Below, piece after piece: positions 6,076 through 11,462 of a stretch of DNA of 11,462 nucleotides; the stretch's first letter is position 1; each line of letters begins with the position of its first letter. The translations under genes and the position numbers were made by a program. The DNA is from Gemmatimonadota bacterium (GTDB taxonomy: Bacteria > Gemmatimonadota > Gemmatimonadetes > Gemmatimonadales > GWC2-71-9), in NCBI GenBank assembly GCA_029862935.1, contig JAOTWK010000070.1, positions 1-11,462 on the forward strand, in the 5' to 3' direction. Under the pieces are notes generated by a model. That model did not search any database, was not told the origin of the DNA, and worked only from the letters and a program-made list of their open reading frames with translations.

Positions 6076-7109
6076 GTCATCGAAGTCTACTTGACCGGCT
6101 GGGCGGCGCGCTTGCCTCCAGCCGGTTCCCGCAGGCGACTCTCTTTGTCGGCGCCCCCGGCGTGGGCAAGCAGCGCGTCGCGCTCTGGGTCGCCCAGGGC
6201 CTGCTCTGCGAGGCCGGTGCTGGGCCTCCGTGCGGCACCTGCAATGCCTGCCGACAGGTGGACGGTCTGGGTCATCCCGATTTGCACTGGTTCGTGCCGA
6301 TTCCACGACCCAAAGCCGGTGACCCGGACAAGCAGGTGGACGAGGCGCGCGAGTCCGTGGGCCAAGCCATCGAGGAACGGCGGAGCGGTATCTGGCAGCG
6401 GCCGGACGGCCTCTCCAGCCACGCGCTGGCCTCCGTGCGGCTGCTGCAGCGCTCAGTGTGGCTCACTCCGTTTGCGGGTGAACGCAAAGTCTTCGTGCTG
6501 GGCGACGCCGAACGGCTCGTGGTACAGCAAGCGAGCCAGGAAGCGGCGAACGCACTACTCAAAGTGCTGGAAGAGCCACCGAGCGACACCACCGTGATCC
6601 TGACGGCCTCGGACCCGCATGCCCTGCTGCCTACCATCCGGTCGCGGCTCGTGACCATCCGGGTCCCGCGCGTGACAGACGACGATGTCCGAGCGTTTCT
6701 CACCGGTGAGTTGGACCCGCCCCTGAAAGGGAAGACGCTCGAACAGCGCACGCTCTTGGCCGAAGGCTCCGTTGGACGGGCGCTGAGGGGCCTAGGCGAC
6801 GCTCAGGGGCCCGAACGCGCAGCCGGAGCCCTCCTAGACGCAATCCGGCAAGGAGCGGCGTCCTGGCTACCGCTCGTGCTCGCTCAGCCACCGTGGTCGG
6901 CGCGAGGCGAGTTCACGAGCAGGTTGGATGCACTCGCCGTCGCGCTGCGCCGTGAGCTGGAAGACAGCGTTGCACACCAAACTCCCGACACCCGCCGTCG
7001 CATGGAGGCGCTGCGCCGCGTGGAGGCTACGCGGGAGGCCGCGCAGGGAAATGTGAATCCCCAATTGGCACTGGCGACCCTTGCGGGAGAGCTGGAGCGA
7101 TTGGTGTGA
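6051..7109 (+). CDS. holB: DNA polymerase III delta-prime subunit
   Basis: Clamp-loader subunit (352 residues) that, with delta and the tau/gamma subunits, loads the sliding clamp at primed sites. It has the AAA+ domain: Walker A-like GAPGVGK (residues 34-40); a four-Cys zinc module at C53, C61, C64 and C67 (CGTCNAC); an LGDAERL segment in the Walker B position (about 150-156); and the strongly conserved AANALLKVLEEPPSDTTVILTA sensor-1 region followed by LLPTIRSR. Two departures: the Walker A Lys is followed by Gln rather than Ser/Thr, and the SRC arginine-finger motif reads SRL. Delta-prime is often ATPase-inactive, so the former is not alarming. The ATG at 6051 is followed by a second ATG at 6054; no clear Shine-Dalgarno is visible, so the exact start is uncertain. 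The end overlaps the next gene by 4 bp. Confidence 0.92.
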   Translation: MMSLRPIYGHRSLLDRLGGALASSRFPQATLFVGAPGVGKQRVALWVAQGLLCEAGAGPPCGTCNACRQVDGLGHPDLHWFVPIPRPKAGDPDKQVDEARESVGQAIEERRSGIWQRPDGLSSHALASVRLLQRSVWLTPFAGERKVFVLGDAERLVVQQASQEAANALLKVLEEPPSDTTVILTASDPHALLPTIRSRLVTIRVPRVTDDDVRAFLTGELDPPLKGKTLEQRTLLAEGSVGRALRGLGDAQGPERAAGALLDAIRQGAASWLPLVLAQPPWSARGEFTSRLDALAVALRRELEDSVAHQTPDTRRRMEALRRVEATREAAQGNVNPQLALATLAGELERLV

Positions 7110-7597
7110 CGCTCTCCCACATCGATGGTGAGGGACACGCCCGCATGGTCGACGTCGGCGGCAAGCCCGAATCGCTGAGGACAGCGACCGCGACCGGTCA
7201 CATTGCGCTCTCGCCTGAGGCGTTCACCGCGGTCGAACGAAACTCTGGACCAAAAGGTGACGTCCTATCCACCGCAGAGCTGGCTGGCACGATGGCTGCC
7301 AAGAAGACGGCAGACTTGATTCCGCTCTGCCACCCGATTGGACTGGATCACGTCCGCGTGACGGCAGCCCTAGACCCTGATCTGCCGGGAGTTACCGTAG
7401 AAGCCAGCGCGAGGGTGGTCGGACGAACCGGCGTGGAAATGGAGGCACTGACTGCCGTGACCGTAGCGTTGCTCACTGTGTATGACATGGTGAAGGCCAT
7501 GGGCCATGCCATGGAGATCGGCGGCATCAGGCTCCTGACCAAGACCGGCGGTACGTCCGGTGACTGGACGTCGAACGACGGGAATACTGCATGCTGA
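7106..7597 (+). CDS. moaC: Cyclic pyranopterin monophosphate synthase MoaC
   Basis: Molybdenum cofactor biosynthesis: converts 3',8-cyclo-7,8-dihydro-GTP (the MoaA product) into cyclic pyranopterin monophosphate. At 163 residues it has the usual family length. Motifs: MVDVGGKPESLRTATATG at the start, K50 in GPKGDVL, LIPLCHPIGLDHV (71-83), GVEMEALTAV (109-118), VYDMVKA with D127 and K130 matching the catalytic E. coli D128 and K131, and C-terminal LLTKTGGTSGDW. The start is GTG at 7106, giving a GTGA overlap with the holB stop; GGAG at 7094-7097 with an 8-base spacer supports it. The end overlaps the next gene by 7 bp, implying translational coupling on both sides. No other moa gene lies in the window. 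Confidence 0.96.
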   Translation: MTLSHIDGEGHARMVDVGGKPESLRTATATGHIALSPEAFTAVERNSGPKGDVLSTAELAGTMAAKKTADLIPLCHPIGLDHVRVTAALDPDLPGVTVEASARVVGRTGVEMEALTAVTVALLTVYDMVKAMGHAMEIGGIRLLTKTGGTSGDWTSNDGNTAC

Positions 7598-8304
7598 ATT
7601 TTCAGAGCGCTGCTCGAGGAGTCGGACGTCGCGTGTCCGCGTCGTGGCAGCGGCTCTCCGCGACGCAGCGGATCACCGTGCACGGTGCCGGGCTCCTCAT
7701 CGGGGTGCTGGTGCTTGGCATGATCGCGGGATCTCGGGGGCCGCGTCCCGTGGTGGCCTCCGACGATCTGTCGCGGTATACCGGCACGGCCGTCCGGTCG
7801 CAATTCCGCCTGCTGCGCCAATCGCTGGACACGACGTCCGGGGAGTTGGAGCTAGCCCGGCTCGAGCTCGAGCGGGTGCAGAACATTCTGGATCTGTCCA
7901 AGCGCTACAATGCCCCGATCACGCTGGCGGAGTTGATCTACGATTCAGCGCTCCGCGAAGGCATCGACCCGGAGTTCGCGTTCCGTCTCGTGCAGTTGGA
8001 GAGCCGATTCAATCCGCGCGCCCGGAGCAAGGCGGGCGCGATCGGCCTTGCACAGGTTCAGGTGGCGACGGCCCGGTTCTACCAGCCCGCGATCCAGGTC
8101 GACGACTTGTACGACCCGGAAACCAACCTGAGGATCGGCCTACGGTTCCTGCGCGACCTGATCGGCGTGTACGGAAACGTCGAGTTGGCACTGCTCGCGT
8201 ACAACTGGGGACCATCGCGGCTTCAGGAGCTACTCGACGAGGGACGTGATCCGCGCAATGGATACGCGGCGGCCATCATGGAAGGGTACGGAAGATTCGA
8301 GTAG
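7591..8304 (+). CDS. Membrane-anchored lytic transglycosylase, SLT (GH23) type
   Basis: Peptidoglycan lytic transglycosylase of 237 residues, cleaving MurNAc-GlcNAc bonds with 1,6-anhydroMurNAc formation. A basic N-terminus is followed by one hydrophobic segment (about 31-46), so the protein is anchored in the inner membrane with the catalytic domain in the periplasm. A short charged, probably helical linker (about 70-105, STxSGELELARLELERVQ-like) comes next, then the SLT domain: FRLVQLESRFNP with catalytic E137, SKAGAIGLAQVQ (Ala where GLMQ has Met), YDPETNLRIGLRFL and LLAYNWGPSRL. The ATG at 7591 overlaps the moaC stop (7595-7597); GGGA at 7580-7583 is the probable ribosome binding site. 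It ends 15 bp from the convergent mltD-like gene. Confidence 0.9.
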   Translation: MLNFQSAARGVGRRVSASWQRLSATQRITVHGAGLLIGVLVLGMIAGSRGPRPVVASDDLSRYTGTAVRSQFRLLRQSLDTTSGELELARLELERVQNILDLSKRYNAPITLAELIYDSALREGIDPEFAFRLVQLESRFNPRARSKAGAIGLAQVQVATARFYQPAIQVDDLYDPETNLRIGLRFLRDLIGVYGNVELALLAYNWGPSRLQELLDEGRDPRNGYAAAIMEGYGRFE

Positions 8305-8319
8305 ACTGAGAGAGCCGGA

Positions 8320-9855
8320 CTACTGACGCGGCGGCGTGACGGCCAGCCGCTGACCGACCCGGACGATTGTATCGTTCGGGTCGATTCCGTTCCAGCGCTT
8401 GAGATCGCGGAGACTGACCCCGTACCGGTGGGCAACAGCCCATAACGACTCGCCACGTCGCACCGAGTGGTAGCGCACGCCCGTCACCAACGGTGCGGGT
8501 CGCGGGGCCTGCCCACGAACGGCGCGTGAGCGAGCCGCAGCACTCACCGGAATCACGAGCCGCCGTCCGATTCTGAGACGACGCGGATCCACGTTGTTGT
8601 TGGCGGCCCGTAACAATCTCACGCTCACCCCGTAGCGTTTGCCGATTTCGCCCAGCGTTTCGCCTCTTCGCACGCGGTGCTCGAGGAAGCTCACCCGGTC
8701 CGCGGGCGCCAACGCTGCATAGCGCTCGAGTACCAGTGTCCCGGTCCCCCGTGGCACCCGCACGATGGCCGTGCGCCCTGGCGGCGTCACGCCGCGGATA
8801 TAGTGCGGATTGAGCTCCAGCAGTGCGCGCGCCGCGGTATCGGCGAGCTGCGCCAACACGTCGAGGCCAGTCTGATCCGGCACGGTGATCTCGTCGAACA
8901 CCAACGGCGACAGATACGGAATGCTGTCGAAGCCGTACCGCACCGGTTCCTTGGCAACGAGCGCGGCCGCGATGAGCTTCGGCACGTAGTCCCGAGTCTC
9001 GCGTCGCAGATAGCGCCGTTCCGACAGGTCGAAGAACGTGCCATCGTGTAGTAAGTCCTCACTGCCGCCACCCAACCGGCGGAGACCGCGCGACACTCGA
9101 CCCGGCCCACCGTTGTACGCTGCAGCCGCGAGATACCAGGACCCAAACTGCTCGTACAGATCGGAGAGATGGCGACCGGCGGCCTCCGTGGCCTTGAACG
9201 GATCTCGGCGCTCATCCACCCATGTATCGATGGTCAAGCCGTATCGCCGCGCCGTAGACGCGATGAACTGCCACATCCCGACCGCATTGGCCCACGACAC
9301 GGCGCTGTTGGAGTACCCGCTCTCGATCAGTGCCAGGTAGACCAGGTCTTCCGGGATACCCAGCGCCCGGAACCGCTCGCGGATCATTCCCTCGTAGCGC
9401 GGGAGTCGACCGAGCCAGATGGAGAACCGCGCCCGCGCCTGCCCCAAGAAGAAGCCCTCGTAGTAGCGCACCCGATCGTGGCCGGCATAGGAGGTGACGT
9501 CGATGTCGTACGTCGGTCCATCCGCGGCCGCGGGCCCACCGCGCGGCTCATCACCGAGGGCGAGCAACTCAGGACTTAGCCTCACGCTCCCGTCGGGCGC
9601 TTGCAGGACCCCCCGCACGTGCTCCGCCCCCTTCCCCAGTCCGCCAAACGTGAGCTCGTGCAGCGCCTCGAGTGCCCTGAGATCGGCAACCGAATCCTCG
9701 GCACTCGCAGCCGGCGCGGCGATCGCGACCGGGAGTCGCGTCGCAGCCGACTCGTCACCCTGCGGTGCCGGCGCCGTCGCGACATCACGCTGCCCCAGCC
9801 CGCATCCCGCGAGCAGCACGAGCAGCATTGATCCCAGTCGGCCCAAGGGTCGCAC
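8320..9855 (-). CDS. MltD-like lipoprotein lytic transglycosylase with two LysM domains
   Basis: Outer-envelope peptidoglycan lytic transglycosylase, 511 residues from the chosen start. The N-terminus VRPLGRLGSMLLVLLAGC is a lipoprotein signal with lipobox LAGC (C18). A low-complexity linker rich in Ala/Pro follows, then the MltD-type SLT domain: LVYLALIESGYSNSAVS with catalytic E178, GMWQFIASTARRYGL, DPFKATEAAGRHL and AAAYNGGPGRV. Two LysM peptidoglycan-binding domains end the protein, at about 393-437 (HRVRRGETLGEIGKRYGVS) and 463-506 (HSVRRGESLWAVAHRYGVS). The start is GTG at 9855: it gives a proper basic n-region, sits 7 bases after the upstream stop and has AGGTAG in front. The ATG at 9828 would leave no positive charge before the hydrophobic core, and an in-frame ATG at 9987 would overlap the upstream gene by 125 bp. 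It is the last gene of the minus-strand run. Confidence 0.9.
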   Translation of the reverse strand: MRPLGRLGSMLLVLLAGCGLGQRDVATAPAPQGDESAATRLPVAIAAPAASAEDSVADLRALEALHELTFGGLGKGAEHVRGVLQAPDGSVRLSPELLALGDEPRGGPAAADGPTYDIDVTSYAGHDRVRYYEGFFLGQARARFSIWLGRLPRYEGMIRERFRALGIPEDLVYLALIESGYSNSAVSWANAVGMWQFIASTARRYGLTIDTWVDERRDPFKATEAAGRHLSDLYEQFGSWYLAAAAYNGGPGRVSRGLRRLGGGSEDLLHDGTFFDLSERRYLRRETRDYVPKLIAAALVAKEPVRYGFDSIPYLSPLVFDEITVPDQTGLDVLAQLADTAARALLELNPHYIRGVTPPGRTAIVRVPRGTGTLVLERYAALAPADRVSFLEHRVRRGETLGEIGKRYGVSVRLLRAANNNVDPRRLRIGRRLVIPVSAAARSRAVRGQAPRPAPLVTGVRYHSVRRGESLWAVAHRYGVSLRDLKRWNGIDPNDTIVRVGQRLAVTPPRQ

Positions 9856-9862
9856 AGCGGCT

Positions 9863-10282
9863 CTACCTATCGACGAAGACAAGGTTGCCCAACAGCCTGT
9901 TCGTAGCATTGAGGACGGCCAGCGCCGCACAGCGGTGCTGGTCCTTTTCGGAAAGGCACGACCCGACGAGGCGTGTCGCCGGCGCACCGTCGTAACAGGA
10001 GATGGAGACGATGATGACGAGGGCGTCGAACGCGCGTACGGCCTTCACCCCGAGCAGCTCGAATCGCATCTGGTCGCCCACCGCATTCTGCAAGGCCTCT
10101 GTTGCAGCCTGCGCCGCACAGCGAAGCTCGCCAGCCTGGGCACCGAAGGCCTGGGACGACCCCGTGAACTGGTGACCGGGCGAACGCTCGAGCACCACAC
10201 GGGAATTGCAGTGCCCGTCCGCCTGTTTCACGAATTCGAAGTCTACAAACTTGAGGCGCTCTCGCCCCGGCATCTCGCTCAT
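9863..10282 (-). CDS. Uncharacterised conserved-looking protein, 139 aa
   Basis: I cannot assign this protein to a named family. It has no signal peptide or membrane segment, so is probably cytoplasmic. Its layout suggests a compact alpha/beta domain: a beta-rich N-terminal third, a helix (LRCAAQAATEALQNAV), a strand pair around FELLGVKAVRAFDALVIIVSIS, then RLVGSCL and a closing helix AALAVLNATNRLL. The last elements loosely recall the end of the 2-isopropylmalate synthase regulatory domain (strand, turn, helix ending in LNxxNRL), but that is pattern memory, not a demonstrated relationship. ATG at 10282 is preceded by GAGG at 10290-10293 with a 7-base spacer. The spacings (21 bp after the 84-aa gene, 7 bp before the mltD-like gene) imply co-transcription with both. 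Confidence 0.78.
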   Translation of the reverse strand: MSEMPGRERLKFVDFEFVKQADGHCNSRVVLERSPGHQFTGSSQAFGAQAGELRCAAQAATEALQNAVGDQMRFELLGVKAVRAFDALVIIVSISCYDGAPATRLVGSCLSEKDQHRCAALAVLNATNRLLGNLVFVDR

Positions 10283-10303
10283 GGTCCGACCTCGGTTGCG
10301 ACG

Positions 10304-10558
10304 CTACTGGCCCTGGGCGAACCGAACTTCCAACTGCGGCTGCGCGGTGTCTTCCACCCCACGCAGCAGGTCCGCATCCAGTCGCGGCTTGCCAGATTCA
10401 TCAAGCAAGACCGATACCAACAGCATTTGTCCGTCTTCGAGTGTCACCCTGAGCTGCCGGCAATCGGACCGGATCTCGACGTCCCGGACCGACCGACCAC
10501 GCAATGCCTCCACCGCTTCGGCGATGCGACGGAGATCCTGGACAGAGGTGAGAGACAT
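10304..10558 (-). CDS. Uncharacterised small protein, 84 aa
   Basis: I do not recognise the family. The protein begins with an amphipathic helix (SVQDLRRIAEAVEALRGR), followed by strands VRDVEIRS, RQLRVTLEDG and MLLVSVLLDESGKP, and a second acidic helix segment (DADLLRGVED). It has no signal peptide or membrane span; a single Cys (C33) is present. The alternation of hydrophobic and charged residues reads as a genuine folded protein rather than a shadow frame. The start is taken as ATG at 10558, 16 bp after the stop of the 81-aa gene; GGCGG about ten bases upstream is the only candidate ribosome binding site. An upstream extension would overlap the previous gene. Position in a tightly spaced minus-strand run suggests a shared transcript. 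Confidence 0.7.
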   Translation of the reverse strand: MSLTSVQDLRRIAEAVEALRGRSVRDVEIRSDCRQLRVTLEDGQMLLVSVLLDESGKPRLDADLLRGVEDTAQPQLEVRFAQGQ

Positions 10559-10574
10559 TAGAGTGTGACCGCCG

Positions 10575-10820
10575 TCACGACCGGTGCTGCGCGAGGAGTT
10601 CCACGAGCGCGTCATTCGTCAGCCGATCCGCGGCCTGAAAGAGGGAGGATTTCGAGCTCGATTCGATGGGAAACGACGCCCAGAAGGCACGGGGTTCACG
10701 ATCGGTCTTGGCTGCACGAAATGAGAGGGTGAGTTGCCACGTCTTGGCATCGGGGCGCATTTCGGCGGCAGGCTGCACATGCCACACTTCTTCCCCGGTC
10801 TCGATTACTCTCCAGGCCAT
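10575..10820 (-). CDS. Uncharacterised small Trp-rich protein, 81 aa
   Basis: I do not recognise the family. The N-terminal half is beta-like and rich in Trp: MAWRVIETGEEVWHVQPAAE, then TWQLTLSFRAAK, then FWASFPIE. It is followed by ESSSKSSLFQAADRL and a helix NDALVELLAQ. Four tryptophans in 81 residues suggest a small ligand- or protein-binding beta-sheet domain, but no function can be claimed. It is soluble, with no signal peptide. The ATG at 10820 has GAGG at 10830-10833 with a 9-base spacer. The frame stays open further upstream, but that stretch overlaps the transferase gene and is Arg/Ser-rich shadow sequence, so it is excluded. The gene follows the transferase stop by 70 bp and precedes the 84-aa gene by 16 bp. 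Confidence 0.72.
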   Translation of the reverse strand: MAWRVIETGEEVWHVQPAAEMRPDAKTWQLTLSFRAAKTDREPRAFWASFPIESSSKSSLFQAADRLTNDALVELLAQHRS

Positions 10821-10890
10821 CCACCAAATCCTCGTGCAGTAGGACAGAAATAGGAGGGAGCACGAATATGCCGCCTCTTCGACGAGCCGG

Positions 10891-11462
10891 TCAAGAGGGC
10901 TCGCCGAGCGCGTCGAGATCTGCGACCGTATCGAGGTCGCGGAGCGGTGGTAGCATGGCCACCGTAATATCGGCCGCTCGGCACCTAGACATCGTGACCT
11001 CGAGCACACGGGAGGTGCCCCACGGTATGTCTGCGAACAGTTGCGGCGCGGGGCGTTTGAGCCCCAACAGGTAGTACCCACCGTCGACCGCGGGACCCGC
11101 CACGACGGCAGCGGTCTCGAGACATTGTGCTGCATCCATCAGGATCGCCCGGGTCACGCCGGGTGCGTCGGCTCCGATCGCGATGACCGGGCCGTCTCCC
11201 GCGGAGAAGTGCTCGGAGAACGCATGGGCCATACGATCGCCCAGATCGCCGTCCACCTGAGCCCTGTAGTCCAAATCCCCGAGCCACGCCTGCATTTCGG
11301 CGGCCGCATCGGCTGGGGTATACCACACGGTCAATGGGAACGCCGGCTCCAGTCGGCTCACCACCTGGGCCCCAACATCCCGATATGCCTTGGCGGCTGC
11401 TTCAGCGCCAATATCACGTGCCAGACGAGTCTTCACGAATCCCGGGCGCGGGGCCTTCGCGA
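10891..11462 (-). CDS. TIGR04282-type glycosyltransferase (DUF2064), 5' partial
   Basis: Member of the nucleotide-diphospho-sugar transferase-fold family known as rSAM/selenodomain-associated transferase 1. Substrates are generally unproven. The frame runs off the right edge. The edge sequence gives AKAPRPGFVKTRLA, the N-terminal nucleotide-binding motif (KxPxPGxVKTRL) of the family, so only about 5-15 residues are missing and the GTG at 11436 inside this motif is not the start. Other family features: GDLGDRMAHAF, VIAIGADAPGVTRAIL (usually GSD or GTDxPG; here GADAPG), GPAVDGGYYLLGLKRPAPQLF, IPWGTSRVLEVT, and the C-terminal LRDLDTVADLDAL. The TGA stop is at 10891-10893. It is the first visible gene of the minus-strand run ending in the mltD-like gene. 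The family is clear; the biochemical role is unknown. Confidence 0.9.
   Translation of the reverse strand, partial: AKAPRPGFVKTRLARDIGAEAAAKAYRDVGAQVVSRLEPAFPLTVWYTPADAAAEMQAWLGDLDYRAQVDGDLGDRMAHAFSEHFSAGDGPVIAIGADAPGVTRAILMDAAQCLETAAVVAGPAVDGGYYLLGLKRPAPQLFADIPWGTSRVLEVTMSRCRAADITVAMLPPLRDLDTVADLDALGEPS

Noticed and set aside
9856..9987. N-terminal extension of the MltD-like protein to an ATG at 9987
   Set aside because: It would overlap the 139-aa gene by 125 bp, the added residues are Arg/Ser-rich shadow sequence, and it would bury the lipoprotein signal inside the protein. GTG at 9855 gives a normal lipoprotein start.
9494..10561. 355-codon open frame on the plus strand
   Set aside because: It runs antisense across the mltD-like, 139-aa and 84-aa genes; low-complexity Ser/Arg/Pro translation with no recognisable motif.
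10832..10865. Hairpin TCGTGC/GCACGA before the 81-aa gene
   Set aside because: Only 6 bp with a 22-base loop, and it covers the ribosome binding site region; too weak to call.
10821..11135. Upstream extension of the 81-aa protein
   Set aside because: The frame is open but overlaps the transferase gene on the same strand, and its composition is that of a shadow frame. The ATG at 10820 has its own GAGG.
11434..11436. GTG as start of the transferase
   Set aside because: It lies inside the conserved AKAPRPGFVKTRL motif, which continues to the window edge, so the gene is cut by the window.

Overview
The window is GC-rich, gene-dense DNA from a Gram-negative bacterium. Two proteins carry lipoprotein signals, two are lytic transglycosylases, and an S46 peptidase is present, a family known from Gram-negative periplasms. 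The gene mix, the S46 peptidase and the rSAM/selenodomain-type transferase resemble Gemmatimonadota or a related soil or marine phylum. That placement is inference from gene content, not a database result.

Layout. 1-1528 (+): C-terminal three quarters of an S46 dipeptidyl-peptidase, cut by the window edge and followed by a near-perfect hairpin. 1669-2763 (+): PLP-dependent D-serine dehydratase / D-threonine aldolase-like enzyme. 2763-2862: large hairpin built from 7-bp repeats. 2921-4141 (+): lipoprotein serpin with an intact inhibitory hinge. 4142-4204: convergent gap filled by a second heptad hairpin. 4205-5863 (-): exported YtcJ-type metal-dependent amidohydrolase. 5864-6050: divergent intergenic region with a third heptad array and a cluster of TTTACG motifs. 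6051-8304 (+): three overlapping genes, DNA polymerase III delta-prime (holB), moaC, and a membrane-anchored SLT-type lytic transglycosylase. 8320-11462 (-): a tight five-gene run, read from the right edge: TIGR04282-type transferase (cut by the edge), three small uncharacterised proteins (81, 84 and 139 aa), and an MltD-like lipoprotein lytic transglycosylase with two LysM domains.

Two themes stand out. The first is an envelope and exoproteolysis theme: S46 peptidase, lipid-anchored serpin, exported amidohydrolase and two lytic transglycosylases that converge with only 15 bp between them. The second is a set of degenerate 7-bp repeats in three different intergenic gaps. Each gap uses a different unit, but nearly all units fit NNNANGG, and two of the three arrays fold into long hairpins. 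I see no tRNA, rRNA, CRISPR array, insertion sequence or phage gene. I did not find a clear new defence or mobile system. The heptad repeats and the small-protein operon are the parts least explained by known families.
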